Shown one piece after another: positions 34,301-46,766 of a stretch of 64,000 nucleotides of DNA. The stretch lies in NCBI GenBank assembly GCA_001557505.1, contig LSAX01000006.1, positions 2,232,001 to 2,296,000 on the forward strand, read 5' to 3'. Position 1 is the first letter of the stretch; each line of letters opens with the position of its first letter. The notes below the pieces were generated by a model that worked only from the letters and a program-made list of their open reading frames with translations, was not told where the DNA came from and did not search any database. Origin of the DNA: Reticulascus tulasneorum. Taxonomy: Eukaryota; Ascomycota; Sordariomycetes; Glomerellales; Reticulascaceae. Both the position numbers and the translations under genes were made by a program.

Positions 34301-35396
34301 AACACCTGGTTGACCTCTGCCACTCGAAGATCCGGGACGGGTGAGCTAGATGTTTTGGTTGTAATTGGGTCTTCAGAGGAGGATGTAGGTGGTGTTGATT
34401 GCGGATCCTCCGGTAATATGAGCGGATCCTCCACTATTTCACCTGGCCTTGGCGACTCTGTTGGTAGTTGCTGGAAGTCATGATGACAGTCGTCATCATG
34501 AATATGCTGAATGGAATGTATCTTTTGACGCAGAGCAAGGTCAGAGGGGGGAGCGGTATCAACGTTGCTGGGTGCCGGGGCACTGGCCCTCCGAAACCAA
34601 TCGTCCGTCATGGATGACTTGGGTTGGACAAAATCGCCAAGCCCTCGAACCATGCGCTCACTGCGGCGGTAGTGCTCGCTCACCATGTTTAGCTCCAGAT
34701 AGTTCATGATGGTTTGGGAGAGCTCCCGCAAAAACTCAAGCGTGTCCAGGTCCAGGCCTTCTGGCCTGGGCTTGACGTCGAAGATGCAGTAAACGCCTAT
34801 GTTGACGCCTCGAGGCGACCGAATGGGAACGCCGACGTAGAAGCGATTGAACGGGCTCTGGAAGATATGCGTCAGGCCGCAATAACGACGGTTCTCAGCA
34901 AGATCTGGGATGACCTGTACCGGGAGCTCATCGTCGGTGGGGATCCACACAGGTTGGGCCACTTCGGAGGCCGTGAGAACATGCTCGCAGATGCCATCGC
35001 TCCGCGGTAGGTTGGTGCCGCAGGCCCAGAGTTGGCCATCTGAGTACTTGACGTTGGGCTTGAGGGACAAGGTCTGGGTAGCCTCGGCGGCAACATACTG
35101 ATTGTTTCGGTCAAACAACGAGATACATGCCCGAGAAGCGTTTAGTCTGATGACACCCAATTGTGCGAGCGCTGTCAAGCCAGAATCGGCGCATGACGTA
35201 AGCTCCGTGGGCTGCGGCGCATTCTCAATGCCCGCTCCGGTGAGATGAGACGGGTCGTATCTATCGCGGGGGTGTCAGCAGGGTTCTGATGCGCCGAGAT
35301 GCAGCGTTACGGAGCCGAGTGGAGTCGGGTACTGTGCAGTATGGGGCCTTACTTGAGCGTCTCTCGTTCCCGGACACTCTCCGAAATTCTGACCAT
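31326..35396 (-). CDS. Hybrid histidine kinase, GAF-HisKA-HATPase-REC
   Basis: Six minus-strand exons: 35396-35353, 35260-33460, 33409-32265, 32215-31816, 31761-31647, 31573-31326; 3753 nt, 1250 residues. The first exon encodes only MVRISESVRERETL and joins KYDPSHLTG, as in relatives. A GAF-type sensor (about 60-230) is followed by a variable region, then HisKA with LSHELRSPLHG (phospho-accepting H about 570), HATPase with N box (about 765), DSGQGIG (about 802) and GTGLGLS, and a C-terminal receiver with LLVDDN, LMDISMPVMDG (Asp about 1169, split by the last intron) and LTKPV (Lys). All key residues are present, so it should autophosphorylate and relay to an HPt protein. It lacks transmembrane helices and is probably cytosolic; the signal is unknown. 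Confidence 0.92.
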
Positions 35397-37704
35397 AGTG
35401 CTATGTCATGTAGCCAGCTCCTCTCAAATGTTGTGTCTCTCTGTGGAAGAACTTTCCGACGTTGTGGTCGGCGGCTGAGACATGACGTCGTCTGAGAGCA
35501 CCGGGACACTAGTGGCGATTTTAGTGCATTTGCGGAATAATGCCTCAGGCGAATGGGATCTTTTACCCGCCCCTATTTTGGAGTCCCGGCCAGCTGGAAA
35601 CAAAAAGGGGACAGGGCACGCACGGGCCTGGTGCGGGCCAGGTGCATCCACCACCATCTGACCGATGCTCACCGAGATCTGGCGGTGGATTCACCCCGCC
35701 AGTCGATCGGTGGGCAGAACCGAGCCGAAAAGTACACTACGATCCCTGTGGGCTAGATACAAATAATGCTTTGCGCTGCTTGAGGATATCCGAGAGATTG
35801 GCGACCATAAGGTCTTTCTTGGGGAATTCTTTCCGAACATAGAGTCTGTCGCCGCACTAGGTCTGGTATTGTCTGCAATGCTGGGTGGAGCGTTGTCATT
35901 TGGGCATTTAGAGGCTTTAGCTAAAGACGATAACAGGGCCGCAGTATACGCGGTAGTCTTTTCTCTTGACTTCAATTATAACACCGGGTCCTACGCCCTT
36001 CACTGTCCAATGATGCACGAGGTTACCGATCAAGGGGGGGTGTTGGGTCGTGTAATTACCTCTGACTCTGAGTAGAATGGTACGGAATGACTTGATGTAC
36101 AATTTGTGCGGAACCCGATAACTAATGATGCTTTTGAGGAGATTAACAAGTTCGAATCATTACGTCCTTTCAACATGCAGCCAACTGGCTCTGGAGCCTG
36201 AAAGTGTCTTCATCCAGCTGCGAGTGCACCAAATACTTGATGCCCAAGCAATAAAAGTGCATTTGCATCGAAGACATTGCCATTTCATATTGCGAAACTG
36301 GCACATTTCGGCAACACATCAATTCTTGACCCAATTGGCAGGTGTTACCGAAAGATCCTACTACCTCAATAATGAACATTACACACATGAACCGTTTGCC
36401 CATGATTCTCAACATGAGCTCTTAGTCTTGGCGATGTAACAGTTCCACGGACTGGATAGCTTGATTCCACGGATATTATTGGTCATTGCCATAAGCACCA
36501 TTTGCGAGATTACTGATCAGCAATTCCAAAGTCTAGATTAGGAATGACCATAGTTCAATGCTTCATATCGTGCGCTTCTTTCAAGGTCTTTCAATGACAA
36601 GAACTCTTGGCAGCTTCAAAGCTAGCGTTGATGACAAAAGCCTGCCCAGCTCTCCAAAGCATTTTTCCGACACTTCGCTTTGTTCTCCTCCACATCCCAC
36701 TGGCTTGGTGAACTAGACTAGCATTCCGACAGCTGACCTGCGAAGTTTTTTGCTATCAGACGTTATGTCTGTAGAGTGCATCGACTTGAAAGATGAGAAT
36801 ATGGTTCGTCCAAACTTAACTCAACGGCTATGATGACCACGATCCCGAAGCTTCCGTGGACTTTTTGTGTTCTCCTTTACACCTCAAGTTCGAGCTAGGA
36901 TCAAAATTGAATGGCTGACATGATGCAGATACGAAAGACTTGGACACTGTGGAAGTAGCCGAGGTGGCTTGGAGTCGGGACACGCTGTCGAATATTTAGA
37001 GTGATTGGATCTGAGACACTAGAATCAAGGAATCTTCTTTTGACGTGCTGATTGTTGGTCGGGCTTCTGGAAACCCAGTCCTATCCCGTCCAATGGTCAT
37101 TCTTACACAAATACGTAGCACCGGTCTCGAATCGCCGATTCCGGCCATGGGCTGATGAAATTGGGTAAGAGATGGATTATAAAGGGTTATTTGCTAGGAA
37201 TAAACTTGCAATCAGTATCCTGTGGATTTGTCCGAAAGAAACTCCGGGCCATGATTTGTCATTTGTGAGATTCAATCTAGACGGCATATCTTACTCACTA
37301 CCACGATGCGCTTGGCTATCTTTGTGGGGGAGTGAACCTCATGAGCAATGGCGTGCTTTGCCAGATCAATAACAACATCACAACCATCAGCACCCCACTA
37401 GCTCGCGGCTATCAATGGCGTCACCCGGCACAATCTCGAAACCCCACAACACCGTAAGATCGAAGATTCGCTTGTCCTGCAGCAATTCAGCAGCTCGATA
37501 TGCAGCTTCGAGATACGCAATCGTATCCCTGCCAGCATGCCATAGCCAAACCCCGCCATCCCACCATTGGAGCTATGTCTCGGATCCCGACGAGACGGTC
37601 GACATAAAAGCCACCAGCATGTCACTCTCATGGCGACCAGGATTGATTTTAAGACATTTCTAGACAAATCGAATCCCGGGAACATTATTTAAAAATCATC
37701 AATA
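35397..37704. other. Long intergenic stretch, possible antisense relic
   Basis: About 2.3 kb without an intact gene. A minus-strand stretch near 37405-37630 looks like a broken coding fragment and is listed separately. Confidence 0.45.
37405..37630 (-). pseudogene. Possible gene relic, unrecognised
   Basis: On the minus strand one frame reads protein-like text (DMLVAFMSTVSSGSET, a stop, then GVWLWHAGRDTIAYLEAAYR, AAELLQDKRIFDLTVLWGFE) before a second stop. No start, no splice sites that would mend it, and no family I recognise. It could be the decayed end of a former gene or chance. Confidence 0.2.
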
Positions 37705-38963
37705 ATGGCGCCTTCAGCAACAGAGACTGTCACAGTGCCAACGCCAGCCGTGGCCAACCTCAGGCTGTACGGCGATGGCTCGGCGGACTACAAGGAGCTA
37801 GCTCCGGTTGGGTACCAAAAGGATTCTGAGGAGGGCAAAAACGGATTCGAAGCTGCAAAGGTGTGGCGCTGGCGTCCCTCCGTTTTGAGAAATGAAGGCT
37901 GGCGTGGCTGACCAAACCCTTCTGAACAGTATCGTCACTATCTCCCTACCTGGAATCCGGAACAGAGGTACTCTGCGCTCCAGCCCTTTGAGCACTATGA
38001 ACATGGCAGAGATGCGGACCCAGCGTACCCCGACCTCTTGCCTGCCGCAGCACAGGTTACACACCTCACACCCACCATCGGCACAGAAGTTCGTGGCATC
38101 CAGCTGAGCACACTTTCTGCAAGCGGAAAGGACCAGCTAGCCCGACTGGTCGCTGAGCGTAAAGTAGTCGCCTTCCGGGGGCAAGACTTCGCCGACTTGC
38201 CCATTGACAAGGCACTGGAGTTCGGCGGCTACTTTGGCCGGCATCACATCCACCCGACGTCTGGGTCCCCCGAGGGTTTCCCCCAAGTCCATCTCGTCCA
38301 CCGAGCTGCTGGTGACATGTCTGCCACTGATTTCTTCGCGACGAGAACCAGCTCCGTTGCGTGGCATTCTGATGTTTCCTACGAACAACAGCCGCCAGGC
38401 ACCACCTTCTTGTACATCCTTGACAAGCCAGAGACAGGAGGTGATACCCTGTTTGCCGACACTGTGGAGGCGTATAACAGACTTAGCCCCTCGTTCAAGG
38501 AGAGACTCCATGGTCTGCAGGCCGTGCACTCTGGCATTGAACAAGTAAATGCGTCCGTCAGAAAGGGAGGCGTAAAAAGACGTGAGCCGGTGGCTTCAGT
38601 TCATCCAATCATCCGAACCCATCCTGTCACTGGTGAAAAGGCGATCTACGTCAACCCGCAATGTAAGAAATCCTGAGAACCCCTGGCCAATCTCCATCTA
38701 ACGTTGATTTTGCAGTCACCAGAGAGATTGTGGGCTACAAGAAGGAGGAGTCGGATATGCTTCTCAAGTTCCTCTACGAGCACATTGCCTGGGGCGCAGA
38801 TTTCCATGTCCGCGTCAAGTGGGAGGAGAAGACTGTCGTGGTTTGGGATAATCGCGTGACACAACATTCCGCACTGGTCGACTGGAAGGACGGGCAGCGC
38901 AGGCATCTCGCTCGAATTACGCCCCAAGCAGAACGCCCGTATGAGACGCCGTTCAAGGCTTAG
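37705..38963 (+). CDS. TauD/TfdA-family alpha-ketoglutarate-dependent dioxygenase
   Basis: Exons 37705-37860, 37930-38662, 38716-38963 give 1137 nt, 378 residues. The fungal N-terminal block ends YRHYLPTWNPEQRY and FEHYEHGRDADP, followed by the TauD domain. The iron-binding facial triad is present: H198 and D200 (VAWHSDVSYEQ) and a distal His about 347 (RVTQHSALVDW), with the 2-oxoglutarate-binding Arg shortly after (RRHLARI). Family members such as yeast JLP1 hydroxylate sulfonates or sulfate esters to release sulfite or sulfate using Fe(II), oxygen and 2-oxoglutarate. It is followed on the same strand by a DAL5/SOA1-type transporter, which supports sulfonate use (inference). No targeting signal is visible, so it is probably cytosolic. 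Confidence 0.9.
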
Positions 38964-40324
38964 CTTGGCGACTTAAACCAAGGGTCCTCGTCTATATGTG
39001 ACGGCGTGTGATAGTTGTAGTTATAGCACCGGTCAATCGTTTAGCATTGTAAGCAGTATGCGGCAACACAAAACCTGACAGCATTATTGAGAAAAATTGA
39101 AAACATCATGTTCTTAATTAGTGCAAGGAAGAAATTTGGACATGTGGAAATAAAAATCCAAAGACTGACACTGACCGTTCAATGCATTCGGGGCATCATG
39201 ACGCTGGCTTGCAGATACCAACCCCATGATCATCCATGCGTACTGGACTCATGTAGGCAGGTAGGCGGGCCGTCCTTCGCGTTGGGATCCCGTCTGGACC
39301 ATCGGCTCCACGTGTCTCGTATTATTGAACTTTTCCTACATCGTGGCTTCCCTCGTGCTAGGTTTGTTGGACGGAGCTATTGTTAATCTCAGCTGAGATT
39401 CACCACTAAAAGCAAAGCCAGCTATCTTTGCGGCGGACAAAAGGCCATGAAATCGAAGCCATCTCTTGTGAGTGGCATTAGGCCGAGAGATAAGACCCGC
39501 CAGCGACCAATCATATCCGTCCCGGCTGGGTGGATCACTCGGGAGAGAAACTCCTATTGGCTCCTCGCCGAACGACAACCGCTCCCGGTGGTGTCGCAAT
39601 TGCAAGGCTGCGGTCACGCCATGCAGCTCTCGCATCGGTCAACGAAAAAAACAAATCCAGTCAGCGATGAAGCTACCGTAGCTGTTACTCGTGTCTTTCA
39701 AGTCACGTATCTGGTTTATCCTTACAAGCTGCTTAGACGTGTTTGATCTTGCATGGCTCCCCGCTCCATGCGGCCCATCCCAGCCTAGATCGGGAAACCC
39801 ACTCGTCCATTATTTGCTCCAGAACCGAAAGATTCTGGGCCCGCCCAGAATCAGGTCGGCGACTTTTAGCTTCCTTCCCGTCGTTTTACCTTCTCGAGTG
39901 TCAGAGATACTACGCCGCCCCAGTTCTCTGATCTGCCGAAACCCACTCCGATGTCGACTGAGCATGACATTCTCGAAGATCCCCCCACGTACGGACGTCT
40001 GGCCACCGCCATTCCATGCCCGGATTGCACCATCGATAAGATGGCCGTATTTCTCTTTTGGGTGCTATCGCCATGGTGTGATCGGCATGATGTATCACAA
40101 CATTTTCTTGATTTTCTTTCGCCCTGGTTGACGGGATTGGGGGCCTACGCACTGGATATATAGATTATGTCGTAGTATATCAGTCGTACCTATAAAGATG
40201 CAACCCCTACTTCCCGACAGGTTGGTACCACGGCACATCGAAATCCTTTTACGTACTACAGACTGCTTCTTTGCTTCTGCCCTGCATTAACCCGGATCCC
40301 GTCATCCAGGGGAATTCTTCAGTC
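38964..40324. other. Intergenic, transporter promoter
   Basis: About 1.36 kb with no supported gene between the dioxygenase and the transporter. Confidence 0.4.
40191..40197 (+). promoter_or_regulatory. TATA box (TATAAAG) of the DAL5-type transporter
   Basis: TATAAAG lies 134 bp upstream of the ATG at 40325. Confidence 0.4.
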
Positions 40325-42311
40325 ATGGCAACTGCGGGTGGTCCATTCAAGGACTCCAAGGAGGTGACCACCACTTCGGAACCCTCCAGTCCCTCCTCAA
40401 TTGAGCAACAAGAGGTCTCGCGCGATGGCTATGGCTCGCGGGATGACCACATCTTCTCCGACCCCACCATCGCCGATTACTGGCGCAAAGTCTACGAAAA
40501 GGCGCATTATGAGAACAGGCACCGATTCGACCCGAGTTACACATGGACTGCCGAGGAGGAGAAGCGATTGCTGAGAAAGGTAAGGATTTGCGGTGTTAGT
40601 AGTCGTGCTATGAGCTAACACTGCATGCGATGATTCAAGATTGATATTCGGATTATGATTTGGGCATGGGTCATGTTCTGCGCACTCGATCTTCATCGAC
40701 GGAATATCAACCGAGCTATTTCGGACAACATGGTATGTTGCATGCAAAGCCACATTGGGTCATCTTACATAAAACCGAAACTGACTGGTCACGCCACAGC
40801 TTCCTGAGATTGGCATGAACACCAACGACTTCAACTACGGACAAACTGTACGAATTATAACCCCGCTGCCGACTGTTCTAATTGACTAATGGCTTTGTTA
40901 GATTTTCCTCCTGTCTTTCCTCTCCGCCGAACTTCCCAGCGGCCTGATCAGCAAAAGACTTGGTGCTGATGTCTGGATTCCCACGATTATGTGCGGCTGG
41001 TCGATTGTTGCGGGGTCCCAGGCCTTCATTCACAACCGAGCCTCATTCTATGCTATCAAGTGCCTACTAGGCTTGCTCATGGGAGGCTTCATTCCGTCAG
41101 TCTTGTCCGACATGCAAGTTTGATGAAGTTACTAACGAGTGATCAGTGATATTGTTCTGTGGCTTACGTATTTCTACAAATCCAACGAACTGCCCGTTAG
41201 ACTTTCCTGGTTCTGGACTGCTCTCAGGTAAGACTACCGAAAAGAGGACTGATATTGGCTGTGGCTAACAGAAAACTAGTACCGTCAACATCGTCGGTTC
41301 CCTAATTGCAGCTGGCGTGTTGCAAATGAGGGGCGTTGCTGGGTGGTCTGGTTGGCGCTGGCTGTAAGTTTTGTAAGCTGCGACTGCTGGAATAAACACT
41401 GACAATGCCGTAGATTTTTGTTGGAAGCCATCTTCACTCTCATCATTGGCATCTTTTCGTGGGGCCTCATGCCCCCTGGACCAACACAGACACGCAACTG
41501 GTTCCGAGGCAAGGAAGGATGGTTTACCGAACATGAAGAGCGCATCATGGTCAACCGTCTGCTCCGAGATGACCCAAGCAAGGGTGACATGAACAACAGA
41601 CAAGGCGTCGGCCTCAGCCTTCTCTTCAAGGCTGCATCAGATTGGGAACAATGGCCGTTGTATTTGATCGGTCTCACCGCCTATATCCCACCATCGCCCC
41701 CGGGAACATATCTCTCCTATATTCTTCGCAAAATTGGGTTCAGCGTCTTCCAGGCCAACTTGCTCGCCATCCCTTCCCAGTTCCTGTTTGCCATGAATCT
41801 TCTCATCATCTCTTGGGTTTCCGAGAGGATAAAGGAGAGAGCGATTATATCGTCTATTTCGAACATTTGGATCTTCCCCTGGCTTGTGGCTCTTGTGGTC
41901 CTTCCAGCCAGTGCCAGTCCCTGGACCCGATATGCCCTTCTGACCGGGTTGCTTAGTTACCCATACTGCCACGCCATCTTGGTCGGTTGGAATGCAAAGA
42001 ACAGCAATGCTGTCCGTACAAGAGCTGTCAGCGCAGCCCTCTACAACATGTTCGTGCAGTCGGGCAATATCGTTGCTTCCAATATCTACCGCGACGATGA
42101 CCAGCCGCTGTATAAGCGAGGCAACAAGATCTTGTTGGGTATCACCAGCTTTAACATTGTTTTGTTCTACTTAGTCAAGGCCTTTTATCTCTGGAGAAAC
42201 AAGGTTCGTGATGCGCGATGGAACGCTTTGACAAAGGAACAGCAAGAGGATTATTCGCTGAACACCACGGATGAGGGAATGAAGAGGTGGGACTTCAGAT
42301 TCGCTCATTAA
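40325..42311 (+). CDS. MFS transporter, DAL5 (anion:cation symporter) family, SOA1-like
   Basis: Seven exons (40325-40579, 40640-40732, 40800-40847, 40902-41095, 41147-41227, 41280-41363, 41414-42311) join to 1653 nt, 550 residues. After an 85-residue cytosolic N-terminus come about 12 helices. The early segment LHRRNINRAISDNM, then MNTNDFNYGQT and SAELPSGLISKRLG, and LGLLMGGFIPDIVLWLTYFY follow the DAL5-family pattern, closest in memory to yeast YIL166C (SOA1), which takes up sulfonates, thiosulfate and related sulfur compounds. Other family members carry allantoate, nicotinate or pantothenate, so the substrate is not proven. Its dense small exons in the first helices are characteristic. It lies 1.4 kb downstream of the TauD gene on the same strand. 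Confidence 0.88.
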
Positions 42312-44123
42312 AAGAGCGAACTGCGAACCAGTGAGCTGCGGTATCAGATCCTAAATCTGTTTTTCGTATGAGAACAACCCAAATATTCACATCGTACATA
42401 GAAATTGAACTGTCGTTCTTTCTTCATTTCTAGCCGTATGCAAGTGGTACGTTCTGCGGCTGAAGTAAAACTTGCTGATTCACCGTTTCAGAAAATGATA
42501 ACGGTCTCGTTAATTTAAACACATTTATATTCATACAACAAGGAAGTCTTTTTGTTAAGATTACTGAAGCTTATTGATCTGGGAATGATTGAACAACCAG
42601 TGATATGTGAAGTTTGTCTCGCGTTGGCCCGAAATGGCCGACTAGGAAGACAAACATAAAGATCATTAGCGGACAAGTAAATGTGAATGAAGTTCTAGAA
42701 CTACTTATATGACGCAGCAAATGTTTTAATAACCTTACATGCTACTATCCTCTCCAGCGATAGATGCCATCTCAACTTGATACAATCATAAATCGTGTCA
42801 AGGAGACACTTGGCTATGCCGCAATCAGTATTTTGGCAGGCATGGGATTATATTCACGTTGATGATATCTAGTTAGCGCTTTTTAAGTAGGCCAATCATA
42901 TCCAAAGCTTTGTAACTTAGAAATGCTATCAGAACCTCTTTTGGTATAATTGTGATATCTGGCTACGCACGAAGTTACTTTGAAGCATCTTGCTGTCCAG
43001 AATTTTCTAAAAATTTGTCGGCGTTGTAATATCGATCTGTGAATGGCGGCACTGAAAACAGGACATATCAATAAAGTTAACCTTATAAGGTGGTGCAGTT
43101 GAAAGGTCATCAAGAAGGTCAAATGTGACGTCTAAGGACAAAGTTTGATTAGCCCACCGTACGAGCACAATTTGCTCATTACCCGACTGCTAACACGGGA
43201 AAGCCATAATCTGAACTCCCTGGAATAAAGAGTTTGCTTATGTCAGATATCTCGATTAGGCTTTACTACGTCGTACAAGTAAGACAACTAATTGTAGATC
43301 GCTGAACTTGTTAGGTCTAGAGTAGAGTAGGAACGATACAATGACCGCTCTCATCTGACACCACCACGTTTCCTCTTTTCGTACCAACTATCTTTGCGTA
43401 GCAGTCGTTAAACCCTTATCAGGGCTGGATACCCCGAGACCAGCCAACCTCGCATCTAACTTTGACAGATGATGTTCCTGCAGATTGGAACGACCGTATA
43501 AAGTCATTCAAGATAGGAAATAATGGGTATCGCTTAAGGTATTTCTCTACGAGTAAGCCACCTCTTATGCCCAGGACCCAAGTCATGTTCGTTTAGGCTA
43601 ACCACCTCCAGTTGCAAGCATATAAGATGCTCGGGGATGTATGCTTTAACCACGACTAGCTAACCTGCGAATGAACTTTTTAGATGGGTCGGGTTTGAGG
43701 CGAGTTCGTGGATGTGCTATACGCACAACATGCGGCACCCTTCGTCGGCTTACGAGAGCTTGCCCTACCCCAATGGGCTGCTTATTCCTCCATATCCGGG
43801 AGTATGGTAATGGGCCAAGTGTTGATACAACACGCACTAGCTTTGACTGAGGGAGAGCGGGCGGGACCCCGTATTTTTTAAATTGTTACGCCTGTATGTG
43901 ATGATAACAATACAGCCGAACCGACGATGTATTCTCGCGTAAGCACAAAAGGCAACCACACGGCCGCTAGGGATTACGTTCAATTGCTCATTAAAAAAGG
44001 GGGCATCAGGGTTAGATCGAGATGCGTCAAGGCCGCCGAACAACATTGGTGAATTGAGCTGTATTTGTTTAAAATTTGGGGGGGGGGGGGGGGGGGGGGG
44101 GTTTGAATAAATAGCATATTGGT
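42312..44123. other. Long AT-richer intergenic stretch
   Basis: About 1.8 kb without a supported gene, with only short AT-rich frames; a 24-G run lies at its right end. It may include old degraded sequence, but no terminal repeats or transposase fragments were recognised. Confidence 0.45.
44078..44101 (+). repeat. Poly-G tract (24 G)
   Basis: Uninterrupted run of 24 G just beyond the stop of the DUF1593 gene, read directly. Its length may be unreliable. Confidence 0.8.
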
Positions 44124-45667
44124 TTAATCAGTGAATCCAAGCGTCTTGAATTCTCCTTTATAGTTCCTGTCGACAGGTTGGATCACTATTCTGCGGTAGC
44201 TTGTCAGAGGCGGCGACCCCTTGTCCTGAACTTCCAGGATCAGATGGAGCTGCACACCACGCTGCAAGGCTATGTTCTTCTTTGCGAGCTTGCAAGACTT
44301 TTCAGCCGGAGCAACTCTCACCTCAACAAGTTGTCCTTTCGTATCCAGGGTCTTGATCTCGAGATCTGTGGGTTCATGCATGCGGTAGGTCTGTGTCGAG
44401 CTTGGCTCTTTGTATTGCCACCACTTGAAGGTCAGCTCATCTCCGTCCGGGTCGTAGGTTGCGGATGCGTCGAATTTCGCAGATGACCCGGCATCAACTT
44501 CGAGGTAGACTGGGCTGAACCCGAACACACCATCGACAGCAACGACAGGATGGTGGTTGGTCTTGGCGAAATCTGAGGATAGAGTCCACTGCATGCGGGC
44601 AGCGAAATCCTCCTGGAAGGTGTTCCTCCATCTCCAGATAGTCGCACGATTGGACTTGTGCTCCTGGCCGTCCACGCCAATGACGGCATCGGGTACGTCC
44701 GCAAAGTGGCCTCTAGACGGTATTCCCTTCCGGCTGACATTGACCGGGATGTAGCGGCCTCCCCAAGAGCCCCAGCCCGGCTCTTCCGAGACGCTGAGAC
44801 CGTTTTGAATGAGATATAGGAATGTGGGAGTGTCTCCCTCCGGGATATACTCGAAGTCGGGATATTCGGCGCCTAGAGGACCGATCTGGATGTGTTCCCG
44901 GATCCATTCCTTGGTCACCTTGGACCCGTCCGGGCCACCTTTGTCTGCAGGGCCATCTCCTGAAATGCCTACCCAGGTCGCCAGCGAATACTGGTTCCAA
45001 CCATGGACGGAGCAGATGTAAAAAATATCAGGCCATTGCTGCCGAATCCAGGCGCCGCAGTCGTCTTGGTCAGAGATGGTATAGACGCGCAACTTTGCTC
45101 GGAGTTGAGCAGCATCCGGACGATCCCGGATTCTGAAGAGGACCTGGGCCAGCACGTTAACCCCGCCCCAGACGAGAACCCACAGTGGTTCGTCTGATGG
45201 CGCGGTCAGCTGCTTCAGAAGCAGCTCGCCTCCTTCGCTAAGAGGAATGTCGTCTCCCACAGCGTCCATTCCATAGACCTGGTATTAGTGGTGAGCTCAA
45301 TTGTGTGGCAGACAAACCGAACGAACGGGTATGAGATGCTTACTGGGGGGCCTGAGTGAACGAGGTCTCGCATGGCCTGCCCAGACGGGTAGGGAAAGTC
45401 TGGATGGGCATGGACGTTGAGGTTCTCAACCACCTTCTCGTACGCATCGATGATGCGGTGCAGGTTCTGCGGTGCTACCTTGTCCTGCAGCCATATGGAG
45501 GTGACGGCGACGACGCCCTCCGTCTGGAACTGGTTAGAGTACAGTAGGTAGCGACAGAAGGACTCGGCATCATCAGGCTCGTTGGTGATGTCGGTCAAGA
45601 TGAATACACGCGGCTTGGAGGCAAACGTCTGGAGGGACTGTGCGCCCGAAGTTGGTTGAGAGGCCAT
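44124..45667 (-). CDS. DUF1593 (nucleoside hydrolase-like, cellulose-binding-type) protein
   Basis: Two minus-strand exons, 45667-45344 and 45278-44124, give 1479 nt, 492 residues. The N-terminal domain starts PRVFILTDITNEPDDAESF, the Asp-rich metal-binding opening shared with nucleoside hydrolases, and continues VYGMDAVGDD, PLWVLVWGGVNVLAQ and YTISDQDDCGAWIR, all DUF1593 features. The C-terminal part (about 400-490) has a beta-sandwich-like stretch with DPDGDELTFKWWQY, as in the partner domain of this family. The family is often annotated as cellulose-binding protein; its reaction is not well established, but glycoside or nucleoside hydrolysis is likely. No signal peptide is seen. It shares a divergent promoter region with a sugar transporter. 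Confidence 0.87.
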
Positions 45668-45796
45668 TGAGTCTTCTTGGTCTCGCGTCTGATCCTAGAG
45701 GGGAAGCGATTATGGCTGACGTGCTAAACACACCGCTTGGGAAGTATTATTGAAGTGAGCGAAAAGAATGTTTCTCCAATTTTCGGCCACGATTTG

Positions 45797-45808
45797 TATA
45801 TATATAAA
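45797..45808 (-). promoter_or_regulatory. TATA element of the DUF1593 gene
   Basis: TATATATATAAA lies about 130-140 bp upstream of the start at 45667; the alternating TA core reads on either strand. Confidence 0.35.
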
Positions 45809-46659
45809 GTTATAATATTGCGGGCAAATGATGCGTTGGGGAAGCAAATGCGGGGATGGGCTTGGGGATCGATCCCCGGGTCGCCGGCCGGTCACCCCAA
45901 AAGAGTCAGCCGTGCTGTAAATCAACCATCTTTCTCGAAGGAAAACTGGCGCACCAGGCAGGCAGCTCTCAACGTCGGTGCGCCAGCTATTCCCCCTCGG
46001 CAAGTCGCAATGTGCTTACCGCCCAGCGCTAGCATACAGATGATACGACTAGCGGCTGTCAAAGTTCCCAGAAAAGGGGGATACGATGCCAGGAAGTGCC
46101 AAAACATTGAGGGGGATTTATGGAGCATTGCGTAACTTCTCCAGCTGACGTCGGCGGAACATTCAATCGGGCAATCGTAAGCGCCTCTAGTGGTTCAGTG
46201 GGGTTGGTGGGTGCTTAAGAGAAAAGAAATTGGAATGGTCAAAGGCCAGAGGGACCTGTGGGTATTCCCCATCCGGAAATCCTAAGCACCATCTCCAAAA
46301 TCTCCGCCAACTACCGCAACAAATTGGGTGGCAGCATGCCCTGCCGGCACCCGATTCACTCGCTCGAGAAACAGTAGCTTCGCCTACCCAGGTAATGTCA
46401 ATACGGTGCCCTGTCAGACCCAGCCAGACGGTCGTCTCCTGTCCTGTAATTACCCACTCTGGGGAAGGGTTTAGCTCTCCACCTTTCCACCCCATGGGGA
46501 ACGCTAATAAGGCATTTTCCCTCCAATCAGCCTTAGCTCGCCGCTGCAAAAGTTGTTCCCGAACCATGGCCAAGCAGCCGAAGAGCCCTAAGCCGACCTG
46601 ATTCCAACCACAACCCTCAGCATGGGTGCCGCATCATATCAATCTAGAGCCACCACATC

Positions 46660-46667
46660 TATATAAG
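46660..46667 (+). promoter_or_regulatory. TATA box (TATATAAG) of the sugar transporter
   Basis: TATATAAG lies about 100 bp upstream of the ATG at 46767. Confidence 0.45.
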
Positions 46668-46766
46668 TCCAGGGAGCGACATGCCGATGATTGTCTCTCG
46701 TTGCAAAGTCACACAACACCTTCCACTCCGTCAGTCACCTCGCAGCAATACCGGGTGAAAGAAACG

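Larger units (their letters stand above)
45668..46766. other. Shared divergent promoter region (DUF1593 / sugar transporter)
   Basis: About 1.1 kb with no gene and a TATA element near each start, consistent with a bidirectional control region. Confidence 0.5.

Noticed and set aside
37415..37424. ATGGCGTCAC, a 9/10 match to the CYS3-type sulfur regulator site, upstream of the TauD gene
   Set aside because: One mismatch in a degenerate ten-base consensus is expected by chance at this length, and no second site was seen.
42312..44077. Degraded transposon in the AT-richer spacer
   Set aside because: No terminal repeats, target-site duplication or transposase fragment could be recognised.
46198..46464. 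GTGGGG (46198-46203) and CTGGGG (46459-46464) as CreA sites before the sugar transporter
   Set aside because: The SYGGRG consensus is so short that two hits in 1.1 kb are expected by chance.
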